Assembly: GCF_032484785.1 (NCBI RefSeq)
Contig: NZ_JAUETR010000003.1
Span: 186,001 to 250,000, forward strand
Length of the DNA: 64,000 bases
Direction of reading: 5' to 3'
From: Bradyrhizobium sp. SZCCHNS1050
Lineage (GTDB): Bacteria > Pseudomonadota > Alphaproteobacteria > Rhizobiales > Xanthobacteraceae
Shown: positions 1-7,732 of the stretch, in pieces
Layout of the letters: each line of letters starts with the position of its first letter
Position numbering within the stretch: position 1 is the stretch's first letter
Program-made: the position numbers and the translations under genes
Notes under the pieces: generated by a model
What the model was told of the DNA's origin: nothing
The model's input: the letters and a program-made list of their open reading frames with translations, nothing else
Databases searched by the model: none

Positions 1-540
1 CGCCAGCGGCTGGTCGGCGCTCGCGCGCAACTCGCTGCCGAACCGGCTGCGCGCAATCAACACGTGCACGGCCATGATCAGCGCGACCGAGATGGCAAAG
101 CCGATTGCATAGATCTGCGGCACGCTGATTGGGCCGAGCGTCAGGGGAACTGTGGCGTAGTCCCGCTCGATGGCGCGGGTATCGGCGCTGAACAGCAGCA
201 CGAACAGGTTCTGCAGGATGATCGAGAGACCGAACATGGTCATCATCGCTGCTTCGGATCCCTTGCCTGCGAGCGGCGCCAGCAGGAAGCGATAGATTGG
301 ATACCCGATCAGCGCGAGAATGAGGCCGATCAGCAGGAGTCCAACGAGCGGATCGATGCCGGTTCGTTGCAGCAGAAAGAGACCGGCGTAGGCACCCGCA
401 ACGAGGAATTCGCCATGCGCGAGGTTCACCAGACGCATGACGCCGAGGATGATCGAGAGGCCGAGCGCCGTCAGCGCCAGCATGCCGCCGAGCAGCAGGC
501 CAGAGATCAGTGCATTGACGATCACATCGAGACCGGGCAT
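1..540 (-). CDS. Branched-chain amino acid ABC transporter permease, LivH family (partial)
   Basis: Inner-membrane permease of a LivHMGF-type ABC importer. The 180 codons seen encode hydrophobic segments with the LivH-like stretches GLSIILGVMRLVNLAHGEF and MTMFGLSIILQN; the C-terminus runs off the left edge. The ATG at 540 is preceded by GGAG about nine bases upstream. It lies 64 bp downstream of the binding protein at 605-1834 on the same strand, so the two are probably co-transcribed. The real substrate need not be an amino acid: here the system is the last part of a catabolic operon. LivM and the ATPases presumably follow outside the window. Confidence 0.9.
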   Translation of the reverse strand, partial: MPGLDVIVNALISGLLLGGMLALTALGLSIILGVMRLVNLAHGEFLVAGAYAGLFLLQRTGIDPLVGLLLIGLILALIGYPIYRFLLAPLAGKGSEAAMMTMFGLSIILQNLFVLLFSADTRAIERDYATVPLTLGPISVPQIYAIGFAISVALIMAVHVLIARSRFGSELRASADQPLA

Positions 541-604
541 TCGCGTTCGCTCCGCATGAGATCATTGAAGACCGGCGCGATCGGCGCCGGCCTTGGGTCT
601 GCGG

Positions 605-1834
605 TCAGGGCACCGGGAACAGGATCTTGCCGGTGGCGCGGTCCGCCGGCCAGACGATGCTCGTCTTGCCGCCCTGCCATTGCAGCATCGCCAGCGGCAG
701 TTTGGCGGTATGGCTCTCGTCGAACTTGATGGGCCCGACCACATAGGTCTTGTCGGTCTTGGCTACCGCGGCATTTATCTTTTCGGGATCGAGCGAGCCG
801 GCTGACGCGATCGCGTCGAGCAGGATCTGCGCCGCCGCATAACTGTCGGCGATGTGCTGGCTGAAGGTGAGCTTGGTCTCGCTTTCGAACGCGGTCGCGA
901 GATCCTTGGCATCGGGATAGGGGAAGCTTGGATCCCAGTAGCCGCCAACCAGCACGCCGTCGGCGAGCTTGCCGAGCGCTTCGGCGAACTGCACCGGCTC
1001 GGCGCCTTTTTCGATGACGAGTAGCTTGGGTGCATAGCCTGCTGAGGCAATCTGCTTGCGGATCGAGACCGCCTGCGGCGTGATGGCATCGACCAGCACG
1101 ACCTCTGCGCCCTTTGCTTTCGCCTCTGCAACGAGCGAGTTGAACTGGGTATTGTCGACCGGGAATGACGCGTTCTGCACGACCTCGTAGCCGGCGGCCT
1201 TGGCCATCTGCGGCCACAGCATGCCCCCGACGACTTGGCCGTCCGGGCCGTTGTCGTGGAAGATCGCAACCTTCTTGTTGGTCTCGAGCTTAAGATCGTC
1301 CAGCACCCTGAACGGAATCGCGGCGAGCTCGGGCTCGTGGAAGAACAGATCCCAGGCGTAATTCCATTTGCGAACCGACTTGAACGCTTCGAGCGGATTG
1401 CAGCCGGTGACCAGCGGGATCTTCTTGCGTTCGGCGACCAGCGCCCCGGCATTGACCAATGCCGGCGTGCAGGAGCCGAGCAGGGCTCGCGCCTGATCGC
1501 GCGACAGCAGGCTCTCCGTATTGGCCGCTGTGACATTGGGATCGGTCTTGTCGTCACGCAGCACGAGTCGGACCGGCATCTTCCTGCCGTCGATGGTGAT
1601 GCCGCCGGCCTTGTTGACCTCGTCGACCGCCCGGCTGTAGCCCCATTTCTGGAAGCTGCCGAAACCAGCGAGCGGTCCGCTCAGCGGGATCGACGCGCCG
1701 ATGACGATCTCGTCTGCTGCTTTGGCCGATGTTGATGTCCAGGCTGCTGCGATCGTGAGCAGCGCGACGGGAAGAAGTCGCTTCAGGACGGGAAGCGGCG
1801 CTGATAACGCCGCCTGCGACGTGCGAGTTGCCAT
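605..1834 (-). CDS. ABC transporter substrate-binding protein, LivK / Peripla_BP_6 family
   Basis: Periplasmic receptor for the adjacent LivH-type permease, 409 residues. Residues 1-40 form a secretory signal with cleavage expected after AKA; the mature protein begins ADEIVIGASIPLSGPLAG, the typical family start. The ATG at 1834 is chosen because GGAGG lies five bases upstream; the frame stays open much further 5' but that part is not protein-like. It follows the PhlG-like hydrolase in the same operon, suggesting import of the compound the operon degrades. The ligand cannot be read from the sequence. Confidence 0.9.
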   Translation of the reverse strand: MATRTSQAALSAPLPVLKRLLPVALLTIAAAWTSTSAKAADEIVIGASIPLSGPLAGFGSFQKWGYSRAVDEVNKAGGITIDGRKMPVRLVLRDDKTDPNVTAANTESLLSRDQARALLGSCTPALVNAGALVAERKKIPLVTGCNPLEAFKSVRKWNYAWDLFFHEPELAAIPFRVLDDLKLETNKKVAIFHDNGPDGQVVGGMLWPQMAKAAGYEVVQNASFPVDNTQFNSLVAEAKAKGAEVVLVDAITPQAVSIRKQIASAGYAPKLLVIEKGAEPVQFAEALGKLADGVLVGGYWDPSFPYPDAKDLATAFESETKLTFSQHIADSYAAAQILLDAIASAGSLDPEKINAAVAKTDKTYVVGPIKFDESHTAKLPLAMLQWQGGKTSIVWPADRATGKILFPVP

Positions 1835-1916
1835 GTTTTCCTCCATGATGGGTGAGGCCGTTTCGCCTCGTTTTATTGACGGTCGCTCCGTCGGGTCGGA
1901 GCGTTCCGCAGATGCG

Positions 1917-2582
1917 TCAGAACGCGTTGTCGCCGGTATAGCGCCGGTACAGCACCGGCAGAATCTCGGCGAGATAGCCCATCTCCTCGGTGGCGTGCTG
2001 ATGCAGGCGACGGGTAAAATCGTCATTGAGCTGACGCTTGCGCCCTTCGACCGCGATGTGCTCAGGCACCGGCTCGCGTGTCTTCTTGTCGGCGAGAATG
2101 CCGAGCCAGAACCGCGAGCGCATCTCGCAGCCATAATCGGCGTCGCGCACGAAGTGGCACATCCGGCCGACATGGACGGGCGCGCCCTGATCGCCGATCC
2201 GCGCGCACACCGCGACCGCGCCGGAGGCGTCATAGCGTGTAGCGTCGAAGATCTCGTGCGGATGATGGAAGTCGATGGTCAGGTCATAGACGGGGCCTGT
2301 GGGACCAGCAAGATATTCGCTGACCACGTGGGACGCGCCGATGTAATTCCCGTCGACGCGGTTGAGCCAGGCGCTCGCGACATGATCGCGCGGATGCCAG
2401 AGCTTGTATTGTTCGATGCCGCCGAGCCATCCGAACCACCAATGGACCATCTTGGCGCGGCAGCCCGGCATGCGGGTCAAGGCGGCGACCAGCTTCTTGC
2501 CGCCGGTGAGGTCCTTGTACCCCGACTCGAACGGAAGATAGCCGGGATCAAGCAGCTGATTGCATTCCTCGAATTCCACCAT
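1917..2582 (-). CDS. DAPG hydrolase (PhlG) family protein
   Basis: A 221-residue protein resembling the PhlG domain, a zinc-dependent hydrolase that splits a C-C bond in 2,4-diacetylphloroglucinol. Family-like features are HWWFGW at about residues 47-52, a His/Glu-rich segment DFHHPHEIFDATRYDA near 104-119 and a C-terminal HATEE (H196, E200) like the HxxxE zinc pair of PhlG. The start has GGAGGAAATGG just upstream. The protein is shorter than Pseudomonas PhlG (near 290 residues), lacking N-terminal sequence. The operon also encodes a beta-keto acid cleavage enzyme, so a beta-diketone or acyl-phenol-like substrate is plausible. Substrate is inference. Confidence 0.75.
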   Translation of the reverse strand: MVEFEECNQLLDPGYLPFESGYKDLTGGKKLVAALTRMPGCRAKMVHWWFGWLGGIEQYKLWHPRDHVASAWLNRVDGNYIGASHVVSEYLAGPTGPVYDLTIDFHHPHEIFDATRYDASGAVAVCARIGDQGAPVHVGRMCHFVRDADYGCEMRSRFWLGILADKKTREPVPEHIAVEGRKRQLNDDFTRRLHQHATEEMGYLAEILPVLYRRYTGDNAF

Positions 2583-2647
2583 TTCCTCCTGATGTAGTTA
2601 TCGTCGATCTTGCTTATTGTCTTCGTCTCAAGCGCAAGATGCCGCTG

Positions 2648-3487
2648 CTACGCGGCGTGAGATGGTCGCCCCGAAAGGTTGAGAATCTCCCGCGCGCCGG
2701 GTGCGGTTGCAACGCTCCCGTTTGCCTCGCGAACGAGACGTGCAGCACGGGCAACAAACTCAGCATTGTTCTTGGCAAGGCGGCCCTTGGCGTAGAGGAC
2801 GTTGTCCTCCATGCCGACCCTGATATGGCCTCCTAGCGAAAGGGTCGCGAACAAGATTGGCAGATGTCCAGCGCCGATGCCGAAAGCCGACCATTGCGCG
2901 TGAGGTGGCAAGAGGCTCTTGAGGAACACAAGGTTTTCGACCGTAGCGGCTATGCCTCCGGCTGCGCCAAGTACGAACTGAAAATAGCCGGGCCCGCGCA
3001 ATACGTTTTTCTTCATGTAGTGGATGGCGTTGTAGAGCATGCCCGGATCGAATACCTCGATCTCCGGCCTGACGCCGTTCTCGTTCATAACGCCAGCAAG
3101 CCTCTCAAGGAATGCCGGATGATTGATGAACAGCGTCGAATGCATCCAATTCATAGAGCCTGCATCGAAGGAAGCGAGCTCGGGTTTCAGTTCGATCAAA
3201 TGCGCCATGCGGGTCTCATCGGTCGCATTCAGGTCGCCGGACGTGGTGAGGTTCAGCACAATGTCGCAGCGTTGGCGGATGCGTCCGACGGTCTCGATAA
3301 ATCGGCCTTTGTCCATCGTGCCCTTTCCGGCATCGTCGCGCATATGCAGATGCGCGATTGCTGCGCCTGCCTGCCAGCATTCATAGACGTCCTCGGCGAT
3401 TTCGCGCGGCGTCAGCGGAACCGCGGGATTGTGCTCCTTGGTGGGCCAGGCGCCGGTTGGTGCGACGGTGATGATGGTATCGGCCAT
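2648..3487 (-). CDS. BKACE family beta-keto acid cleavage enzyme (DUF849)
   Basis: A 279-residue TIM-barrel enzyme of the 3-keto-5-aminohexanoate cleavage (BKACE) family. These enzymes condense a beta-keto acid with acetyl-CoA to give acetoacetate and a new acyl-CoA. Metal-binding H46 and H48 (in IAHLHMRDD) and a Glu near 227 (VGMEDNVLY) match the family's HxH plus Glu arrangement, and GGIAATVENL is a family signature. The ATG at 3487 has GAGGA about nine bases upstream. The dehydrogenase just upstream could make the beta-keto acid from a beta-hydroxy acid, as in carnitine breakdown, but the side chain is unknown. Confidence 0.88.
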   Translation of the reverse strand: MADTIITVAPTGAWPTKEHNPAVPLTPREIAEDVYECWQAGAAIAHLHMRDDAGKGTMDKGRFIETVGRIRQRCDIVLNLTTSGDLNATDETRMAHLIELKPELASFDAGSMNWMHSTLFINHPAFLERLAGVMNENGVRPEIEVFDPGMLYNAIHYMKKNVLRGPGYFQFVLGAAGGIAATVENLVFLKSLLPPHAQWSAFGIGAGHLPILFATLSLGGHIRVGMEDNVLYAKGRLAKNNAEFVARAARLVREANGSVATAPGAREILNLSGRPSHAA

Positions 3488-3540
3488 GGCTGTCGTTCCT
3501 CTTCTTACGGCGGCCCGCGTCTTTGCGCGTCCTGCAATCG

Positions 3541-4485
3541 TCAGGGATAGGTGCGTGATGCCTTCAGTTGCGTGATCAGCCGGCCGAGAAATGCGCGGCG
3601 CACCGATGAGGTCGATGTCGGGTCGTATTGATAGAAACCCTCGCCGCTCTTCACGCCGAGCTTGCCTTCGGCCACCTTGCGGCGGAGCAGGGCGCTTGCC
3701 TGTTTTGAAGCATCCATGACGGCGAGCAGATTGTCGCCGACCGTCAGCCAGATATCGAGGCCGCCGAAATCGGAGACTTCGAGCTGGCCGGTCGTGGCAT
3801 AGCGAAACGCCGGACCGAATTTCAGCGCGGTGTCGATGTCGACGGCATCGGCGACGCCCTGCTCGATCAACGAGAATACCTCGCGTGCGATCGCCTGCTG
3901 AATGCGATTGGCGATCAGGCCAGGGACGTCCTTCGCCACCTTGGCGACGCGCTTGCCGATCTGCCGATGCAGGGTTACGACCTCTTCGAGCAGATCGGAA
4001 GGCATGTTGCCGAACGCGGAGATCTCGACGAGCGGCATCAGCAGCGGCGGATTGTACCAATGCGTCACCAGGGTGCGGACCTGTCGCGCCTCCGGCAAGG
4101 CCGCGACCATCGGAGCAAGCGGCAGGCTCGACGTGTTGGTGGCGAAGATGGCATCAGCTGGCGCCAGACCGTCGATCTCTGCCAACAGCGCCTGCTTCAG
4201 CTCCATCTTCTCGGGCGCGGCCTCCACGATAAAGTCGCGGTCTTGCACCGCCGGCGCCAGTGCTTCGAATAGAGCGATACGATCGAAGGCGGTCACAGCC
4301 GTGTCCGCGTCGACGAAGTTCTCATCCACCAGAAGTCGAAATCCGTCTGCGACCTCGGACCTGATGGTTGCGCGCTGTGCGGCCGAGGGTTCGACCAGAT
4401 TCACCGAAAAACCGTGTAGCGCAAAGCAGGCCGCGATCCCGCGGCCCATCGTGCCGCCACCGATGACGCCAATCCGCTGCAACAT
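3541..4485 (-). CDS. 3-hydroxyacyl-CoA / L-carnitine-type dehydrogenase
   Basis: NAD-dependent oxidation of a 3-hydroxy acid or its CoA ester. The 314 residues hold an N-terminal Rossmann fold with GGGTMG at residues 9-14, a catalytic-type stretch VTHWYNPPLLMPLVEI near 140-155, and a helical C-terminal dimerisation domain. The size fits single-domain 3-hydroxyacyl-CoA or carnitine dehydrogenases, not the fused FadB type. It sits immediately upstream of the BKACE gene, the order seen for carnitine dehydrogenase and dehydrocarnitine cleavage enzyme. No carnitine-specific thioesterase is present, so carnitine itself is not supported. Confidence 0.82.
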   Translation of the reverse strand: MLQRIGVIGGGTMGRGIAACFALHGFSVNLVEPSAAQRATIRSEVADGFRLLVDENFVDADTAVTAFDRIALFEALAPAVQDRDFIVEAAPEKMELKQALLAEIDGLAPADAIFATNTSSLPLAPMVAALPEARQVRTLVTHWYNPPLLMPLVEISAFGNMPSDLLEEVVTLHRQIGKRVAKVAKDVPGLIANRIQQAIAREVFSLIEQGVADAVDIDTALKFGPAFRYATTGQLEVSDFGGLDIWLTVGDNLLAVMDASKQASALLRRKVAEGKLGVKSGEGFYQYDPTSTSSVRRAFLGRLITQLKASRTYP

Positions 4486-4520
4486 TCCTTTCTCCAGATG
4501 TTAGGAGCTAGGCGGCGGGA

Positions 4521-5330
4521 TCATCCCGCCGTATAGCCGCCGTCGGCGTCGAGGATGTGGCCGGTGTAGAAATCCGACGCCTTCGAGACCAGGAAGAGCA
4601 GGGGGCCTGCGAGATCCTGCGGCTCGCCCAGTCGTCCCTTGGGGACGCGGGCGAGGAAACCCTTGCGGACCTCGCGCGCCCGCTCGGTGTCCTCGAACAT
4701 CCAGGCCGTCAGCGGCGAGCGGAAGACCGTCGGCGCGATCGCATTGACGGTGATTCCGGTATCGCCCCATTCGCAGCCCAGCGCACGGGTGATGCCGTCG
4801 ATCGCCGATTTCGAGGCGCAATAGGCCGAATAGCCGGCAGGATGGCCGAGCTTGCCGCGCGCCGACGACATCAGCACGATCTTGCCGCCACGGCCTTGCG
4901 CCAGCATCTGCTTGCCGACGGCCTTGGCCATCAGCCAGGACTGCGTCACATTGGCGTCCATTACGTCGAGAAAACGCTCCGGCGCCATGTCGACGATCTT
5001 CGACACGTCGTTCTTGCCGGAGGCGACGACGAGGATATCGACGCCGTCGAACGCCGCGACGGTCTTTGCAACGATATCGTCGCAGGTCTTCTCATCGCTC
5101 GGGCGCGCCTGGATGCTCAGCATCTCGGCGCCGAGCGCCTTGGCGTCCGCGGCCGTTTTCTCCAGCGCCTCGAGATTGCCGGCGACGGCTGCGACCTTGG
5201 CGCCGGCACCGGCCAGCACCTGCACAGCCAGTGCGCCAAACGCACCTGAGGCGCCGGTTACGATCGCGACTTTGCCGCTAATGTCGAACAGAGACAGGGG
5301 ATTTTTCAGGAAGTTTGCCCTCTCGCTCAT
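4521..5330 (-). CDS. SDR family oxidoreductase
   Basis: Classical short-chain dehydrogenase of 269 residues, probably NAD(P)-dependent on an alcohol or ketone. The cofactor loop TGASGAFG is at residues 25-32, followed by the SSARG serine region and the catalytic YSAYCASK near residue 170. The C-terminal LDADGGYTAG is typical of FabG-like members. The start overlaps the stop of the upstream cupin as ATGA, indicating translational coupling. Its position between the cyclase-cupin pair and the hydroxyacyl dehydrogenase suggests a reductive or oxidative step of the same pathway. Confidence 0.88.
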   Translation of the reverse strand: MSERANFLKNPLSLFDISGKVAIVTGASGAFGALAVQVLAGAGAKVAAVAGNLEALEKTAADAKALGAEMLSIQARPSDEKTCDDIVAKTVAAFDGVDILVVASGKNDVSKIVDMAPERFLDVMDANVTQSWLMAKAVGKQMLAQGRGGKIVLMSSARGKLGHPAGYSAYCASKSAIDGITRALGCEWGDTGITVNAIAPTVFRSPLTAWMFEDTERAREVRKGFLARVPKGRLGEPQDLAGPLLFLVSKASDFYTGHILDADGGYTAG

Positions 5331-5677
5331 GGTGTGACACCCGGCGGATAGGGGATGACGACCAGCATCGTGCAGACATCATTGCGACGATTGACGATCT
5401 CGCGAATCTCGTTCGGCGCGATGGTGCAGCTGTCGTAAGGCCCGAGCACGGTCTCCTTCCCGTCGACCATGACCGTCATCTCGCCGGCAAGGACGACATA
5501 GACCTTCTCGAACGGCGTCGAGTCCGGACCGGCGCCGCCGCCTGGCAGGAATTGCGAGAGGCCGACCCATTGGTTGGTCGGGCCGCCCGGCTCAAAGCCC
5601 TGCAGCCGCAAGCCAACCACGCCGCGGTGGTTGGGCGCGTCATAGGGCTTGGCTTCATGGAAGCGTTTCACACGCAT
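5327..5677 (-). CDS. Cupin domain protein
   Basis: A 116-residue single-cupin protein. Residues 47-75 (GAGPDSTPFEKVYVVLAGEM) form a cupin motif 1 with Glu but few His, and a weaker motif 2 follows. The usual His-His-Glu metal set is incomplete, so it may be a non-enzymatic ligand-binding cupin or a variant isomerase. The chosen ATG at 5677 overlaps the upstream cyclase stop by one base (TGATG), and its own stop overlaps the SDR start by four. Such tight packing makes it a firm member of the pathway operon. Exact role unknown. Confidence 0.8.
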   Translation of the reverse strand: MRVKRFHEAKPYDAPNHRGVVGLRLQGFEPGGPTNQWVGLSQFLPGGGAGPDSTPFEKVYVVLAGEMTVMVDGKETVLGPYDSCTIAPNEIREIVNRRNDVCTMLVVIPYPPGVTP

Positions 5678-6522
5678 CAGAACGCCTCGCCCTTCTCGAT
5701 GCGGTAAGCTTGGTTCGGATCGGTGATGGCAACCAAGCGGATGATGCAGCCGTCGCCACGATCCCAATTCCAGGGGAAGAACGCGAATGTGCAGCGCTTG
5801 CCGGTGACCTCGTCGAGATCGCCGCCGACATTCTCGATGCCAAGGATGCCATGCTTGAACAGCTTGTTGTGCACCGGCTCCCATTCCGGGAAGTCCTCGG
5901 TCCAGTCGCGACCGCCCGACCAGGCACGATATTCCTCCCTCAGATGCGGCAGCAGCGGGCCATTGCGATGCTGGCCGATCGCGGTGGCGAGCGGGTGATC
6001 ATTGGCCTGGGTATCGTGACCGACTACCTTCACCTGCTTGTCGACCATCCAATCTGCCGCTGACGGGACCAGCCCCGGGCAATAGGCGAAATAGTCGCCG
6101 TCCTCATAGACCTTGTGCCAGCCGGTGTTGATGATCAGAACGTCGTGGGGTCGGATAGCATGGCCACAGGCCCTTTCCAGATCATCTGCGGTGATGGATT
6201 CCCATTTCTTCTTCGGCAGCGAGACGACGAGGCCCGAGCCGAAGAAATGCGGCAGCGGCACTTCGTCGATGAAAGGCGTGCCCTGCACCACATGGGCCGG
6301 CGCATCGATATGTGTCGTTGAATGCATCGAGGTCGTGATGCGCTGCGACAGCACACCAGACTTTGCCATGTAGTGGATGCGCTCGATCTTGACGTCTTCG
6401 AAATAGGGCCAGTTCGGGCACTGGAAGCCCCAGCGATGGGAGAGGTTGGTGAACCTCAGGCCCATGGCGTTGTCAGTATTGCTCTGAAAATCGATGCCCC
6501 GAATCTTGATGGACATGCGCAT
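5677..6522 (-). CDS. Cyclase family metal-dependent hydrolase
   Basis: Member of the cyclase / kynurenine-formamidase-like amidohydrolase family (PF04199), 281 residues. The metal site HSTTHIDAPAH (H67, H71, D73, H77) is intact. Family members hydrolyse amide or lactam bonds, for example N-formylkynurenine or isatin; the substrate here is unknown. It is the first gene of the leftward operon. Two start codons lie six bases apart (6522 and 6516); the GGGAAGG upstream spaces better to 6516, so the protein may be 279 residues. The promoter region is shared with the divergent IclR gene. Confidence 0.85.
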   Translation of the reverse strand: MRMSIKIRGIDFQSNTDNAMGLRFTNLSHRWGFQCPNWPYFEDVKIERIHYMAKSGVLSQRITTSMHSTTHIDAPAHVVQGTPFIDEVPLPHFFGSGLVVSLPKKKWESITADDLERACGHAIRPHDVLIINTGWHKVYEDGDYFAYCPGLVPSAADWMVDKQVKVVGHDTQANDHPLATAIGQHRNGPLLPHLREEYRAWSGGRDWTEDFPEWEPVHNKLFKHGILGIENVGGDLDEVTGKRCTFAFFPWNWDRGDGCIIRLVAITDPNQAYRIEKGEAF

Positions 6523-6579
6523 CCTTCCCTTCTGAAACCGTTTTTCCTGGAGGCAAGTGATCCCGCTTGCCCCACGTTG

Positions 6580-6605
6580 CGATACACATGTACCATATAA
6601 TGGAA
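6580..6605. promoter_or_regulatory. Candidate IclR operator between the cyclase operon and iclR gene
   Basis: The divergent intergenic region contains CGATACACATGTACC (6580-6594), which matches 12 of 15 positions of a box upstream of the TRAP operon at 7619-7633. It overlaps TACCA-TATAA-TGGAA (6591-6605), one mismatch from the TTCCA-N5-TGGAA sites found three times in the second IclR cluster. Position and symmetry fit an operator for the IclR protein encoded at 6778. This is inference from sequence only. Confidence 0.4.
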
Positions 6606-6777
6606 AACGTCAATCGAAATTCGGAATGGACAACAGTTCACGCGAGGCGGCTACGTCCGTCGGTCAGGTGCATCGGTGTGATCCGCATACCCGACGTCGT
6701 CGGGCATCGGCCGCTGCGCTAAAGTGTTAGCGAAGAGATTCCAATCTCATGATCGATCAATGGAGGACAGGAGACTG

Positions 6778-7581
6778 ATGTCGAAAGCCGCAGCGCGGGC
6801 GTTGAAAACGAGAGCCTCCGCGCCGCCACCGTCTGACGACCGTGGTGGCAATGGCATTCAAGTGCTGGCGCGAGCTGGCAGCATTCTGCGCACGCTTGAG
6901 AGCCATCCGAACGGCTTGAGCCTTGGCCAGATCGCGAAGTCGGTGGGGCTCGCCCGTTCGACCGTGCAACGAATCGTGGCGGCGCTGATGGCCGAGGACT
7001 TCGTCACGTCGAGCGGGCCTGGACAGGTCAGGATCGGCATGGGTCTGTTGCGGATCGCGGCTTCCATTGGTGCGAATTCCAGCGAGATGATCCGTCCGCA
7101 CCTTCTCGCCTTGGGCGAGGAGGTCGGCGAAACCGTCGACCTGTCAGTTCTGGCGGGCGGCTCGGTGGTGTTTGTCGACCAGGTGCCGGGGCGGCGTCGA
7201 CTAACGGCGTTGTCGGCCGTCGGCGAACGCTTCCCGCTGCATTGCACTGCCAACGGCAAGGCGGTGCTGTCCTGCTTTTCGCCTGAAGAAAGCGAGGAAC
7301 TGATCGAGAAGAGCCTTGCCGAACATCCCGACTTTCCGCTGGCGAACCGCAGGCGCCTGATCGATGAACTCAACGACATCCGCCGCACCCATCTCGCTTA
7401 TGATCTCGAAGAGCACGGTGCCGGCATCAGCGCGATCGGCACGGCCGTCATCGATCATTTTGGCCGACCCGTCGCCGTATCGATTCCGGTGCCGACCCAG
7501 CGCTTTCTCGAAAACCGCGACGCCTTTGCCGAAAAGCTGCTCGGCTTCCGGCGGAGGGTGGAAGGCATTCTGTCGCGCTGA
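6778..7581 (+). CDS. IclR family transcriptional regulator (cluster 1)
   Basis: A 267-residue regulator with an N-terminal winged helix-turn-helix (about residues 26-88, including LSLGQIAKSVGLARSTVQRI) and a C-terminal IclR effector domain (about 100-265, with LHCTANGKAVLS). It should sense a pathway compound. It is divergent from the cyclase operon and precedes the TRAP operon, so it probably controls both. The start at 6778 is preferred for AGGAG just upstream; in-frame starts at 6724 (GTG) and 6760 lack a good ribosome site. Confidence 0.88.
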   Translation: MSKAAARALKTRASAPPPSDDRGGNGIQVLARAGSILRTLESHPNGLSLGQIAKSVGLARSTVQRIVAALMAEDFVTSSGPGQVRIGMGLLRIAASIGANSSEMIRPHLLALGEEVGETVDLSVLAGGSVVFVDQVPGRRRLTALSAVGERFPLHCTANGKAVLSCFSPEESEELIEKSLAEHPDFPLANRRRLIDELNDIRRTHLAYDLEEHGAGISAIGTAVIDHFGRPVAVSIPVPTQRFLENRDAFAEKLLGFRRRVEGILSR

Positions 7582-7612
7582 GCGGTCGGAGCTGGCCCTT
7601 GCAGACGCAACC

Positions 7613-7652
7613 GTGATACGATACAGCTGAACCGAATAACAATACAGCGACA
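7613..7652. promoter_or_regulatory. GATAC-rich repeat upstream of the TRAP operon
   Basis: Between iclR and the TRAP binding-protein gene the sequence shows GATACGATACAGCTGAACC followed by another AATACAGC, giving three ATAC-containing repeats in 40 bp. The core CGATACAGCTGAACC (7619-7633) resembles the box at 6580-6594 on the other side of iclR. A shared operator for the IclR protein is the simplest reading, unproven. Confidence 0.35.
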
Positions 7653-7732
7653 GAAGGTGTCCGATCGAGACACCCGCGCTGCAGCACTGGGGCGAACAAG
7701 CTCCGGGCGCAGGAGGCCAGGAGGGAAACGCC

